From Gemmatimonadota bacterium (GTDB lineage: Bacteria > Latescibacterota > UBA2968), in the NCBI GenBank assembly GCA_002727195.1, contig PBWH01000014.1, forward strand, positions 1 to 53,498: DNA of 53,498 bases, given 5' to 3'. The notes under the pieces were generated by a model, which worked only from the letters and a program-made list of their open reading frames with translations, was not told the origin of the DNA and did not search any database. The position numbers and the translations under genes are program-made. Positions within the stretch are counted from its first letter, which is position 1; each line of letters opens with the position of its first letter. Below are positions 37,467 to 46,734 of the stretch, piece after piece.

Positions 37467-38636
37467 ATGACCCAGGCAGAAAACCTCATCCTCATCCACT
37501 ATCACGAAGTCGGCCTCAAGGGCAAGAATCGGGGCCGCTTCGAAAATCAGCTCATCTCCAACGTCAACAAGACGCTGAAGAACATAGAGATCGGCCCGAT
37601 CCGTCGAATCTCCGGCCGAATCTACGTCGAGTTGACACCCGAGTCTCCCGTTGGCGTCATCCGCGAGCGGCTTGGGTGGGTCTTCGGCATCGCCAACTAC
37701 TCGGAGGCCCTCCGGGTGGACAACGATATCGAGCAGATCCGTCAGGCGGCATGGGCAGCTGCCCAGAAGACCACTTTCGGTTCATTCAAGATCGCGACCC
37801 GCCGTTCCGACAAGACCTTCCCGTTCAACTCTGACGACATCAACCGCGACGTGGGCGCGTATGTGCAGGAACGCTCGCAGGCCGATGTCCGGATGACCGA
37901 CCCCGACCTGACCTGCTTCATAGAGGTCACCACGAGCGGCACCTTCGTCTATGCCGAAAAATTCCCTGGACCGGGCGGCCTGCCCGTCGGGTCGAACGAG
38001 AAGGCAGTCAGCCTGATTTCGTCGGGGATCGACTCACCCGTCGCCTCCTACAAGATCATGAAGCGAGGCGTCACCCTCAGCTTCGTGCACTTCCACAGCC
38101 AGCCGTATACAAACCGGAACTCCGAACGCAACGTAGAGGAGCTAATCAAGCACCTGATGCGGCACCAGTTCAAGGCCAAGCTCTACAGTGTTCCTTTTGT
38201 CGAGATCCAGCGGCACATCATGCAGCACGGAATCGAGGGCTATCGCGTCATCCTGTATCGTCGGGCCATGCTGCGTATTGCCGAGGCGGTCGCACGGCGT
38301 GAACGCGCCCACTGCCTCGTCACAGGTGACAACGTCGGCCAGGTCGCCTCCCAGACCTTGATGAACTTGAAGGCCATCGAGGATGTCACGCTCTATCCCG
38401 TCCTCCGCCCGCTTGCCGGTGACAACAAGGACGAGATCGTCGAACAGGCGAAGAAGATCGGTACCTACGAGATCTCGATCGAACCTTACGAGGACGCCTG
38501 CACCGTCTTCATCCCAAAGCACCCGACGACGCGCGCAAAGCTCGACGACATCCACAAGACCGAAGCCGAGATGGATCTGGATGCCTTGATCGACCAGACC
38601 CTCGCGCAAACGGTCGTCAAAGTGATCGAGTGGTAG
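37467..38636 (+). CDS. thiI: tRNA 4-thiouridine synthetase
   Basis: Adenylates and thiolates U8 of tRNA and can supply sulfur for thiamine synthesis (389 aa). THUMP and ferredoxin-like parts precede the PP-loop SSGIDSPVASYKI near residue 185. The Cys of EDACTVF at the C-terminus matches the conserved catalytic position. There is no rhodanese domain, the short form found in many bacteria. CACAGGAGTG precedes the ATG. It starts 116 bases after the phosphatase and is followed by an SDR 5 bases later. Confidence 0.94.
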   Translation: MTQAENLILIHYHEVGLKGKNRGRFENQLISNVNKTLKNIEIGPIRRISGRIYVELTPESPVGVIRERLGWVFGIANYSEALRVDNDIEQIRQAAWAAAQKTTFGSFKIATRRSDKTFPFNSDDINRDVGAYVQERSQADVRMTDPDLTCFIEVTTSGTFVYAEKFPGPGGLPVGSNEKAVSLISSGIDSPVASYKIMKRGVTLSFVHFHSQPYTNRNSERNVEELIKHLMRHQFKAKLYSVPFVEIQRHIMQHGIEGYRVILYRRAMLRIAEAVARRERAHCLVTGDNVGQVASQTLMNLKAIEDVTLYPVLRPLAGDNKDEIVEQAKKIGTYEISIEPYEDACTVFIPKHPTTRAKLDDIHKTEAEMDLDALIDQTLAQTVVKVIEW

Positions 38637-38641
38637 ACGAC

Positions 38642-39457
38642 ATGAGTCGATTCACGGAAAAGACGGCGATCGTCACGGGCTCAACGCAAGGACTCGGGGA
38701 AACGGCCGCCAGGCTGTTTGCCGAAGAGGGGATGCGAAGAATAGTCCTCACAGGACGGAACGAGGAACGTGGGCAGACCGTTGCAGCGTCCCTCACTGAG
38801 ATCGGGTGCGAGGCCCGGTTCGTGCCCGCCGACCTCGCCGATCCCGAAGCCTGCCGATCGATCGTCGCACAAGCCCGCGACCATGTGGACTCGGTAGATA
38901 TCCTCGTCAATTCGGCCGGCCTGACATCTCGCGGTACGATCTACGACACATCGCTCGAGTTGTGGGACCAGTTGATGGCCGTCAACCTTCGCGCGCCCTT
39001 CCTCCTGATGCAGGAGAGCATCAATTGGATGCGCGAGACCGATACGGCCGGCTCCATCGTCAACATCATCTCCAGTTCGGCCTACGGGGGCCAGCCATTC
39101 CTGACCCCGTACTCGACATCCAAGGGCGGTCTGGCAACGCTGACCAAGAACGTCGCCTACGCCGTCGCACGTCGACACATCCGCGTAAACGGACTAATGC
39201 TCGGCTGGATGGACACGCCCGGGGAGGACGTCATCCAGCGACAGGTGCATACGGACGGCGACGACTGGATCGAAGAGGCGGAGGCGACACGGCCGTTCGG
39301 TCGGCTGATCAAGATGGACGAGGCCGCCCGAGCGATCGCGTATCTCGCGTCCGACGATTCGGGCCTGATGACCGGCGCTCTGATCGACTTCGACCAGAGC
39401 ATCATCGGTGGCGGTGACGCGCCCATCCCGTTGGACGGCGAATTCGGCATCGAGTGA
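38642..39457 (+). CDS. Short-chain dehydrogenase/reductase
   Basis: A 271-residue classical SDR using NAD(P). The Rossmann nucleotide site is TGSTQGLGETAARLF (TGxxxGxG), the active-site motif is YSTSK with Ser-Ser upstream (NIISSSAYGGQ), and the loop after it reads RVNGLMLGWMDT. The substrate cannot be told. The ATG at 38642 fits better than a GTG 12 bases earlier. It is 5 bases after thiI and 7 before a cupin, so these three are a likely transcription unit. Confidence 0.92.
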   Translation: MSRFTEKTAIVTGSTQGLGETAARLFAEEGMRRIVLTGRNEERGQTVAASLTEIGCEARFVPADLADPEACRSIVAQARDHVDSVDILVNSAGLTSRGTIYDTSLELWDQLMAVNLRAPFLLMQESINWMRETDTAGSIVNIISSSAYGGQPFLTPYSTSKGGLATLTKNVAYAVARRHIRVNGLMLGWMDTPGEDVIQRQVHTDGDDWIEEAEATRPFGRLIKMDEAARAIAYLASDDSGLMTGALIDFDQSIIGGGDAPIPLDGEFGIE

Positions 39458-39464
39458 GGTGACC

Positions 39465-39974
39465 ATGGCAGACGTATCGACATACCAGTTCGCAGACGAC
39501 GGCTCGATCCCCAACCACCCGACGTGGCCGATGATCGTCTACAAAGGTGCCTTTGCCGATGCCAGCGGAGATCGGGCGATCGCAATCGAGAACGCCTTCC
39601 ACACGAACGGCTGGGGCAACAGCTGGCGAAACGGCATATATCCTTTCCCGCACTTCCACAGCAACGCACACGAGGTCCTCGGAATCGCAGCCGGATCCGC
39701 CACCGTGCGATTCGGCGGCGAGGTCGGCGGCGTATTTGAGGTCGAGGCCGGCGATGTCGCCCTCTTACCGGCAGGCACGGGCCACCAGAACCTGGGCTCG
39801 TCTTCAGACCTCCTCGTCATCGGAGCCTATCCCTCCAACGCCGCCAACTGGGACCTCTGCCGCGGCAATGACCTCGACCGCCAGCAGATCCTCGACTCGA
39901 TTCGCACCGTACCCCTCCCATCAACCGATCCTGTCCTCGACGCCTCGGGCGGTATTCACGACCACTGGCAGTAA
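39465..39974 (+). CDS. Cupin-domain protein
   Basis: A 169-residue single-domain cupin. The metal-ligand motif one is PHFHSNAHEVLGIAAG with His, His and Glu. Motif two is EAGDVALLPAGTGHQ with His. GAGGTGAC precedes the ATG. Cupins of this size are often sugar-binding or isomerase-like or bind a small molecule as part of a regulatory pair. The neighbouring SDR suggests metabolism of a small polar substrate. Confidence 0.88.
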   Translation: MADVSTYQFADDGSIPNHPTWPMIVYKGAFADASGDRAIAIENAFHTNGWGNSWRNGIYPFPHFHSNAHEVLGIAAGSATVRFGGEVGGVFEVEAGDVALLPAGTGHQNLGSSSDLLVIGAYPSNAANWDLCRGNDLDRQQILDSIRTVPLPSTDPVLDASGGIHDHWQ

Positions 39975-40061
39975 CAGTTCGGACTTTCAGACCTCCGACT
40001 TTCGACCCGAGACCTTCGACCCGCGTACTATCGATAAAAAAATATTAACGCTGAACTCGTC

Positions 40062-41222
40062 ATGATCGGCACCGAGCTCTTGCTCGGCGAAATCGTCGAC
40101 ACGAACGCCAACCGTTTGTCTCTCGCCCTCCGTGACATCGGCATGGATCTGTACTACAAGACGACGGTCGGTGACAACGAGCAGCGGATGATCGAAGTGC
40201 TCAACCTCGCCCTGGATCGATCTGACGTCGTCATCACATCCGGAGGAATCGGCCCGACGGTTGATGACATCACACGGCAGGCCGTCGCGCAGGCCACGGG
40301 CCGGGACCTTATCTACAGCAAGGAATTGGAACGACAGATCGCGGCACGGTTCCGGAAGTTCGGTCGCCAGATGGCGGACAACAACAAGCGGCAGGCCTAC
40401 ATGCCGGAAAGGGCGACGCCGATCGAGAACACCGTCGGGACCGCCCCGTGCTTTCTGAGCGAGGACGTGGGCGGACGAGGCTGCATCATCGTTCTACCAG
40501 GTGTCCCCCGTGAGCTTGAGCACCTTCTGGAGTACAGCGTGAAGCCGATCCTGATCGAGCGAATGGGCGGCATCAGGATCACACGCGTGAAGGTGCTTCG
40601 GACGTGTGCGGTCGGTGAGAGCAACGTCGATCGCGTCATCGGAGACCTGATGACATCGTCCAACCCGACCGTAGGGCTCGCCGCCCACATAGGTCAGACC
40701 GACGTGAGGATCACGACCAAGGCCGACACCGAAGAAGAGGCTGATACGGCGATCGCGGGAACGGAGGCAACGCTACGGGAACGTCTGGGCGTCGCCATCT
40801 ACGGCGAAGGGAAAGAAACGGTGGCTGAAGTCGTCGGCCAACTACTGAAAGAGAAGGACCTCAGGATCGGCGTTGTGGACACGCTGACCGAGGGTCAGTT
40901 CGTCCGGGACATGGACGAGAACGGTTTTGGAGACCGCGTCATCTCTCACGATCCGCCTGCTGAAGTAGTCGGACGCGAGTCCGCTGAGTCGCTCGCCGAA
41001 AGTGCTGCCCAGGAAACAGGCCTGGGCCTCGCTATGGTCGGACCCTCTGACGAAGGGACGACCTACATGGCCGTCCACGGTCCGGGCAAAAACAGTCTCG
41101 TTGAGAAGAGCCGAAACTACCAGGACAGTGACCACATCCGCCGGTGGCTGACCACACAGGGCCTCGACTGGGTCCGACGCGTCCTTTTGGGCCAGCTCGA
41201 ATCACCGGCCGATTTCAGGTAA
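40062..41222 (+). CDS. CinA-like protein with degenerate C-terminal domain
   Basis: A 386-residue protein. The N-terminal half is a molybdopterin-binding-like domain of CinA (MIGTELLLGEIVDTNANRL, TSGGIGPTVDDITRQAVAQ). The C-terminal part should be the NMN amidohydrolase, but the family active-site loop AESCTGG is replaced by VVDTLTEGQF, so deamidase activity is doubtful. The ATG at 40062 is the first standard start, but upstream the frame reads INAELV, matching the usual first residues, and an ATT at 40044 could be the true start. It is followed 3 bases later by a methyltransferase. Confidence 0.88.
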   Translation: MIGTELLLGEIVDTNANRLSLALRDIGMDLYYKTTVGDNEQRMIEVLNLALDRSDVVITSGGIGPTVDDITRQAVAQATGRDLIYSKELERQIAARFRKFGRQMADNNKRQAYMPERATPIENTVGTAPCFLSEDVGGRGCIIVLPGVPRELEHLLEYSVKPILIERMGGIRITRVKVLRTCAVGESNVDRVIGDLMTSSNPTVGLAAHIGQTDVRITTKADTEEEADTAIAGTEATLRERLGVAIYGEGKETVAEVVGQLLKEKDLRIGVVDTLTEGQFVRDMDENGFGDRVISHDPPAEVVGRESAESLAESAAQETGLGLAMVGPSDEGTTYMAVHGPGKNSLVEKSRNYQDSDHIRRWLTTQGLDWVRRVLLGQLESPADFR

Positions 41223-41225
41223 CAT

Positions 41226-41981
41226 TTGGACCAGGCCTACTGGGACAGAGTCGCCGGGCGATTCGACAGCGAAGTCCTCAAGATCCTCGAGCGTGACCGG
41301 AACGGCACGCTTTCCCGGACCCTCCGCGACCTCGCCTCAAAACGGAAAAGAGTGGCCGACTTCGGCTGCGGCAATGGCTCACTCCTCCCCATCCTCTCAG
41401 CCGTCTTCCGGGACGTCTCCGCCATCGATTTTTCGCGTGCCCTCCTGTCCCAGGCACAAACGCGAACCACCGACTCCAGAAACATCACATTTCACCAGGC
41501 TGACCTGGTTCGACCGATCGAGCTACCACACAAGATAGACGTATCGGTGTGTGTGAACGTGCTCCTCAGCCCCGACGCAATCGTCCGCGAAGCTATTCTC
41601 GAGAACGTGACACGTGCCCTGAAGCGCAGAGGCAAGCTTCTGTTGGTGGTGCCCGCGTACGAGTCTCTGCTCCACACCTACACGACTATCATCCAGACCA
41701 ACGTCGACCTGGGCGATCGACGTCAGGACGCCGTCCTTGAAGTCCAGGCGGTCTATGAAGAAGAAGTGGTCTCGCCCCTCGAGGGAACCGTCGTGCTGGG
41801 GACGGAACCCACCAAGCTCCACACCCGCGAATCGATTGAGTCGGCCATCCTTGACCAGGGCCTTCGAATAGATCGGGTCGACCGGATCGAGTATCCCTGG
41901 TCAGAGATGATCGATGACGCTCCTGAGGACCTGGGTGCGCCATACCCGTGGGACTGGCTGGTCCTCGCTAGGAAGCCTTAG
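41226..41981 (+). CDS. Class I SAM-dependent methyltransferase
   Basis: A 251-residue Rossmann-like methyltransferase. Motif I is VADFGCGNGSLLP near residue 43. The acidic residue binding the cofactor ribose is in VSAIDFS, and the motif after it is SVCVNVLLSPD. The substrate is not clear from the sequence. It starts with a TTG at 41226, four bases after the cinA stop codon, so translation is probably coupled. Its stop overlaps that of the convergent LysR gene by 4 bases. Confidence 0.88.
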   Translation: MDQAYWDRVAGRFDSEVLKILERDRNGTLSRTLRDLASKRKRVADFGCGNGSLLPILSAVFRDVSAIDFSRALLSQAQTRTTDSRNITFHQADLVRPIELPHKIDVSVCVNVLLSPDAIVREAILENVTRALKRRGKLLLVVPAYESLLHTYTTIIQTNVDLGDRRQDAVLEVQAVYEEEVVSPLEGTVVLGTEPTKLHTRESIESAILDQGLRIDRVDRIEYPWSEMIDDAPEDLGAPYPWDWLVLARKP

Positions 41982-42901
41982 TCTGTCCCACGCAGACGGG
42001 TCTGCCAGACCTCCATCAGGCCGAAGTTCCCCACGATCAAATCCAGGAACGCCTGGATCGCCGGACTGAAATACCGACCCCGCCGCCACGCCAGTCCGAT
42101 CCGTCGCTGCATGCTGACGCCCACCACGTTCAGGGCGACAAGCGTTCCCTCCGTCAGGGCGTCCTGAACAGTCATATTGGGCAGAAACGAAACCCCCACC
42201 CCGGCCTCCACCAGCTTGCGCATAGCCTCCGGGCTGCTCATCTCCATCACTCTTCCCGGAGAAAGACCGGCCTCTGCCAGATGCTCGTCGACTGGTTTCC
42301 GAGAGACCGAACCCTCGTGAAACAGGATCAGGGTTTCTGTGACCACCTGCTCCAACCGGACACGCTTCCGGGACGCGAGTGGATGCCCACTCCCCACAAC
42401 CAGGGGCAGAGAATCCTCCAGCAGTGGCATGGTATCGATCTTCGGGTGAACATAGGGTAGCGTCAAGACGCCGAACTCAGACCGCCCTCGCAGGATCTCA
42501 TCAACCAGAAAGCGGGACGCGTCCACCTGGACAGAAATGTCGACCGAGGGAAACCGACTGTGATAGGCCTCAAGCACATCGGGCAAGACATAGATTACGG
42601 CCGCATCGATCGCCCCGAATCGGAAACTCTCACCAGGCTCGATCTCCCGGTGGTGAATTCGGTCCTCTGCCTCTGTGGTCAGATCGTGGATCTGTTCGGC
42701 ATACGTGAGCAACAGCCGGCCCTCCATCGTGAGATCGATGGATCGACCACTCCTGTTGAACAGTTTGACTCCAAGCGATCGCTCGAGGTCTCGCACTCCA
42801 CTGCTGACCGTTGGCTGGGTCAGGTTGAGCTCCTGGGCGGCACGCGTAAAGCTGAGAAACCGGGCGACGGACAGAAAGGTATTGAGATGATAGAGGTTCA
42901 T
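41978..42901 (-). CDS. LysR-family transcriptional regulator
   Basis: A 307-residue regulator with an N-terminal winged helix (RAAQELNLTQPTVSSGVRDLE) and a periplasmic-binding-like effector domain (FGAIDAAVIYVLPDVLE). It is divergent from inositol-phosphate synthase with a 123-base gap that contains a palindrome of the LysR type. LysR proteins usually control the divergent gene and themselves. Starts at 42913 or 42925 are also possible. I chose the ATG at 42901 because the family sequence begins there. Confidence 0.92.
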   Translation of the reverse strand: MNLYHLNTFLSVARFLSFTRAAQELNLTQPTVSSGVRDLERSLGVKLFNRSGRSIDLTMEGRLLLTYAEQIHDLTTEAEDRIHHREIEPGESFRFGAIDAAVIYVLPDVLEAYHSRFPSVDISVQVDASRFLVDEILRGRSEFGVLTLPYVHPKIDTMPLLEDSLPLVVGSGHPLASRKRVRLEQVVTETLILFHEGSVSRKPVDEHLAEAGLSPGRVMEMSSPEAMRKLVEAGVGVSFLPNMTVQDALTEGTLVALNVVGVSMQRRIGLAWRRGRYFSPAIQAFLDLIVGNFGLMEVWQTRLRGTD

Positions 42902-42933
42902 TAGCCCACTCATAGATATATTCAATGTATAAT

Positions 42934-42948
42934 ATCAATTATATTGAT
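42934..42948. promoter_or_regulatory. LysR-type operator between divergent genes
   Basis: ATCAATTATATTGAT is a perfect dyad (ATCAAT, TAT, ATTGAT) containing the T-N11-A pattern of LysR operators. It sits in an A/T-rich island unlike the surrounding G+C-rich DNA, 33 bases from the LysR start and 77 from the ATG of inositol-phosphate synthase. A -10-like TATAAT lies at its left edge on the plus strand. Confidence 0.6.
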
Positions 42949-43024
42949 TGGACCCATAAGAGTCAATCCCTCACATTCCGGATGCCACGATACATCCAAA
43001 TCATCCATTGTGAGGAGCCAGAAA

Positions 43025-44110
43025 ATGGGTCAGCGTAAACTGCGTGTCGCCATCGTGGGTGTCGGTAACTGCGCTTCTTCTCTCGTCCAGGGCGTTCAGT
43101 ACTACCGCGATGCAGCCGAGGATGCATTCGTTCCTGGCCTGATGCACGCGAACCTCGGCGGCTATCATATCAGCGACATCGAGTTCTCCGCCGCATTCGA
43201 CATTGATTCCGAAAAGGCCGGCAAGGACCTGAGTGAGGCCATCTTCGCCGGTCCCAACAACACGTTCAAGTTCAGCGAAGTTCCTTTCCTCGACGTTCCG
43301 GTCCAGCGTGGGATGACACACGATGGTCTGGGCAAGTATCTGTCCGAGGTCATCACCAAGGCGGACGGTGACACAGTCGACGTCGCCGAGGTACTCAAGG
43401 CCACGGCTACGGACGTTGTGGTGAACTACCTGCCCGTCGGCAGCGAGGAAGCCACCAAGTGGTATGTGGAGCAGGTCCTGCAGGCGGGATGTGGGTTCGT
43501 CAACTGCGTGCCGGTCTTCATCGCCAGCACGGGTCACTGGCCGGAGCGCTTCGCCAAGCGGGGTCTGCCGATCGTCGGCGACGACATCAAGTCACAGGTC
43601 GGCGCGACGATCACCCACCGGGTGCTCACCCGTCTGTTCCGGGAGCGTGGCGTGAAGCTCAAGCGCACCTATCAGCTGAACTTCGGCGGCAACACGGACT
43701 TCTACAACATGCTCGAGCGTTCGCGTCTCGAATCGAAGAAGATCAGCAAGACGCAGGCGGTCACGTCCCAGCTCGACTACGACCTCGGCGACGATAACGT
43801 CCACGTCGGCCCCAGCGATCACATCCCTTGGCTCCAGGATCAGAAGTGGTGTCACATCCGGATGGAAGGCGAAACATTCGGTGGAGTGCCGTTGACGGCA
43901 GAGCTCAAGCTCGAAGTGTGGGACAGCCCGAACAGTGCCGGTGTCGTGATAGACGCCGTCCGCTGCTGCAAGCTAGCCCTCGACCACGGGATCAAAGGCC
44001 CCCTGCCCGGCCCATCAGCCTACTTCATGAAATCGCCCCCCGATCAGTTCAGCGACGACATGGCCCGCCAGATGGTCGACGACTTCATCCTCCAATACGG
44101 CAGAAAATAG
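43025..44110 (+). CDS. ino1: Inositol-3-phosphate synthase
   Basis: Converts glucose 6-phosphate to 1L-myo-inositol 3-phosphate with NAD+ (361 aa). The NAD site is [17 protein letters not shown] near residue 10. Family segments include [23 protein letters not shown] and [12 protein letters not shown]. The length and sequence fit the short type of actinobacteria and thermophiles. The ATG at 43025 has GAGGAG about 10 bases upstream. A strong terminator follows at 44209. Inositol could go to lipids or to osmolytes. No other inositol gene is in the window. Confidence 0.95.
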   Translation: MGQRKLRVAIVGVGNCASSLVQGVQYYRDAAEDAFVPGLMHANLGGYHISDIEFSAAFDIDSEKAGKDLSEAIFAGPNNTFKFSEVPFLDVPVQRGMTHDGLGKYLSEVITKADGDTVDVAEVLKATATDVVVNYLPVGSEEATKWYVEQVLQAGCGFVNCVPVFIASTGHWPERFAKRGLPIVGDDIKSQVGATITHRVLTRLFRERGVKLKRTYQLNFGGNTDFYNMLERSRLESKKISKTQAVTSQLDYDLGDDNVHVGPSDHIPWLQDQKWCHIRMEGETFGGVPLTAELKLEVWDSPNSAGVVIDAVRCCKLALDHGIKGPLPGPSAYFMKSPPDQFSDDMARQMVDDFILQYGRK

Positions 44111-44208
44111 AACACCGTAACCGCGGCCTTCGTGGTCGCGTAGGCACAGCGACCCTAACCGTCGCGCACCGCCAACATCCCTTCCCCTTCGGGCGATGCA
44201 ACAAAGAA

Positions 44209-44248
44209 GGCGGATACTCCGGTGCGAGTATCCGCCTCTTTCTTTTTC
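44209..44248 (+). terminator. Rho-independent terminator after ino1
   Basis: A perfect 11-bp stem (GGCGGATACTC and GAGTATCCGCC) with a 6-base loop is followed by TCTTTCTTTTT. It lies about 100 bases after the ino1 stop and should end that transcript. Confidence 0.93.
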
Positions 44249-44280
44249 CAACTCCTCTACGGCTGTAGTGCTCTCGCTTG

Positions 44281-45085
44281 CTAGATCTCGGGCCAGGTCT
44301 TGTCCACCAACTGATTGAGGTAGGTCTTAGGCTCTCCCAATACACGTCTTTCTGACAGAAAGAATCAGTCTCCAGGTGCGATCTGATAGAACTTCCCATC
44401 GAGTAGCAGAACCTTGTTGTAGTCGTAGATCGCCACGTAGCTGCTTCCTATGACTTCGAACTCGTTTCCGTGCACGACGAGTGCCGACCGCTCGTCAAGA
44501 CCGGTTCCCATTACGTGTGGGTGTTCCTCCACAACTCGAGCCATCGCAAACTGTGTATTCCATTTCAGGAAGTGTGTCATGATCGCGGTATCGGGAAGAA
44601 ACCCGAACTGCTCGACAAATGGATCGACTTCCGTGTCCGCCGACCAGATCCGGGAAAGCCGAGTGCGCCTTGGTCCCGCGATGAGTAGCCATCGCCTTCG
44701 AGGCTGTACCGGTCGTGAAGAAGAGACCACCGGCTTTCCGGATTTCCTCGCAGAGGGCATCCGAATTGGCAATCTCACGACTTGCGGTATGTAGAACCGC
44801 ACCGTTTCGGATCTCGAAATCGCGAGACCAATGGACTGTCCAGCCCCATTTCTTTTGAAAGTGCTCGGCATCGATGTCGACTTCAAACACCCCACTATCC
44901 CCGAACTCAGGGATGGTCGGCCAACCTCGCTGAACATCATCGCTTTGCGTCAGGTCATTGGAACCGGGAATCGTCAGTATACGCTCACCCTTTCCGCCAG
45001 CAGCCTTGAGAAACCGGGGATGAAGCTCCGGAACACGTCCCACGCCACTGATGAACAGAGACCCTTTGATCGGTAGGCTTCCCAT
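44281..45085 (-). pseudogene. Cyanophycinase-like (peptidase S51) remnant
   Basis: The frame resembles cyanophycinase and related serine peptidases. The N-terminal part has KGSLFISGVGRVPELHPRFL and AGGLFFTTGTASKAM. The C-terminal part has DTAIMTHFLKWNTQFAM, HVMGTGLDERSALVV and EVIGSSYVAIYD. Between them, near 44660, the frame changes and the segment with the catalytic Ser (GTSAGA in the family) is missing. An in-frame TGA at 44365-44367 also interrupts the last 30 codons, which end KTYLNQLVDKTWPEI. It cannot be an active enzyme. Confidence 0.75.
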
Positions 45086-45090
45086 CGCTC

Positions 45091-45849
45091 CTACTCCTTG
45101 ATCCCCTTCGCCTCCAGCCAACTCACAACGTCCCGGTGCTTACGGTCATCCGCCTGCTTGTAGGGTGTCTCACCCAGAGGGTTCTTCACCGACGGGTCTG
45201 CACCTCTGGCCAACAACCTGCTCGCCACAGTGACCTGTCCGTTACGACACGCGAAGCCGAAAGCACTGTCCAGTGCTGCTTTGGGGGCACGTGGTTCCTC
45301 CCAGGTCGGAAGCGCGCCCGCATCGGCCACGGGAATCCCGTCGTCACCGAAATAATCGTCGAGCAAATCCCGACATCCTGCGCCTGCCACAATCATGAGA
45401 TTCCGGGCCGCTCCTCGATCGATCAACAGGTTTGCTACGTTGACACAGCTGAAGATCGTCGCATTCCACGCTGGCGTCCCGTTCGAGACGACACCGCCAT
45501 CGCTGTCGATCTCTGCACCACTGTCGAGCAGGAACTCCGCCAAGTCGACATCGTCGCAACTGGCAGCCCAATGCAAAGGCGTTTCACGGGAGGGGTTGTC
45601 CTCATTCGTCGCTCTGGCATTCACGTCTGCCCCCGCGTCGATCAACCGACGTGCCATCTCGATCGCGTTCGGAAGACAACCGGGGTAGTCTGCAACGGTG
45701 TGCAGCAAGGTACGGGTGTGAGGTTTCTCGGTTCGGACCCTGTCCTGTGAGTGATCCTGGGCCAGTTCCGGGTTCGATTGTAGAAATTCGCCAAGCGAAT
45801 CAGCGTCGCCTGCCTTGATTGCTATCCTTGCCTTTTCGACGTTTGCCAC
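45091..45849 (-). CDS. Ankyrin-repeat protein
   Basis: A 252-residue protein made of ankyrin-type repeats, for example RETPLHWAASCDDVDLAEFLLDSG and FACRNGQVTVASRLLARGAD, with no signal peptide or membrane segment. Ankyrin repeats bind other proteins. It ends 5 bases before the cyanophycinase-like remnant. Its partner is not apparent. The start at 45849 has GGAGGGAT 3 bases upstream. Confidence 0.88.
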   Translation of the reverse strand: MANVEKARIAIKAGDADSLGEFLQSNPELAQDHSQDRVRTEKPHTRTLLHTVADYPGCLPNAIEMARRLIDAGADVNARATNEDNPSRETPLHWAASCDDVDLAEFLLDSGAEIDSDGGVVSNGTPAWNATIFSCVNVANLLIDRGAARNLMIVAGAGCRDLLDDYFGDDGIPVADAGALPTWEEPRAPKAALDSAFGFACRNGQVTVASRLLARGADPSVKNPLGETPYKQADDRKHRDVVSWLEAKGIKE

Positions 45850-46017
45850 AGATCCCTCCTCTCGTCTCCAGGGTGAATGGAGTTTGGGCGTGAAAATGAC
45901 AGGGCAACAGGTAGGGATGTCAAGGAAGTCAGGAGGGATACAAGAAGGACGCGAACCCTCTCAGTTCGCGCCCCAATAGTTTGATCGGATGAGAATCCCA
46001 TCAGGTGGTCTGGCCAC
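45850..46017. other. Short intergenic gap
   Basis: About 170 bases between the ankyrin gene and an epimerase-like gene on the same strand. It carries no gene that I can support and should include the ankyrin-gene promoter. Confidence 0.5.
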
Positions 46018-46734
46018 TCACGATTCGCGCGTCCAATGCTCGCTGAGATCGTCCTGGGGGTACCAACCCAGGAGGCGTTTCGCCTTGTCGTTGGAGAAAC
46101 GCCCGTGTGGCTGGTCGGAGAAGATGCTGAACACCTCGCATCTCGTGGGCATCGTCGACAGGTCGACTTCGACGGCTTGCTTCACCGCCTGAGCCGAGTC
46201 CCGCCAGCTGACGAGGTGTGGATGGTTGAACTTGCCGTCATCATCCGCTCGAAAGATGTAGAACAGAAGCATCAGGAGATGGAGATCATTGTGTTCAGCG
46301 AACACCCGGCAAATCTCCTGACCGATGCTCTTCGAGTGAGCATACAGATTAATCCCGGGCTGAGGCGTCGCCTCCGGCCCGATTCCATAATCGTAATTTT
46401 CGTAGGTCGGACCCTGAATGGTGAAGTGCGGGCCCGTGTTGATGACTCGTTTCACACCGTTCGACACCGCCGCGCGCATCGTGTGGTAACATCCCAGCGC
46501 GTTCACATCGAACGCGCGCTTCCGATCCCTACGCTCGACTGTGCAGTTGATCACCACATCCATCCCCGCCATCGCTTCGTTCACCTGCTCCAGCGACGAA
46601 ATGTCGACATGCAACGATTCGTGATCGCTCTCAACAGCCACGATGTCCGAGAGACGTAGCTCGTGGTCACCTTCCAGCGCGCTGACGCAGTAGGGCCCCA
46701 ACCGTGAGGCGGCTCCGAGGATCAGAATCTTCAC
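46018..46734 (-). CDS. NAD-dependent epimerase/dehydratase-like protein
   Basis: A 238-residue extended SDR. The N-terminal NAD site is LILGAASRLGPYCVSAL with a GxxxxxG arrangement, and the active-site-like Tyr-x-x-x-Lys is YAHSK. A family-typical Thr/Ser segment occurs at NTGPHFTIQGPTYEN. It is short for the family, so substrate-binding parts may be reduced. It overlaps the next epimerase-like gene by 4 bases and lies in a minus-strand sugar-oxidoreductase run. Confidence 0.85.
   Translation of the reverse strand: MKILILGAASRLGPYCVSALEGDHELRLSDIVAVESDHESLHVDISSLEQVNEAMAGMDVVINCTVERRDRKRAFDVNALGCYHTMRAAVSNGVKRVINTGPHFTIQGPTYENYDYGIGPEATPQPGINLYAHSKSIGQEICRVFAEHNDLHLLMLLFYIFRADDDGKFNHPHLVSWRDSAQAVKQAVEVDLSTMPTRCEVFSIFSDQPHGRFSNDKAKRLLGWYPQDDLSEHWTRES

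Noticed and set aside
44365..44367. In-frame TGA in the cyanophycinase-like gene as selenocysteine
   Set aside because: It is near the C-terminus, a CGA-to-TGA change explains it, and the catalytic core of the gene is already lost.
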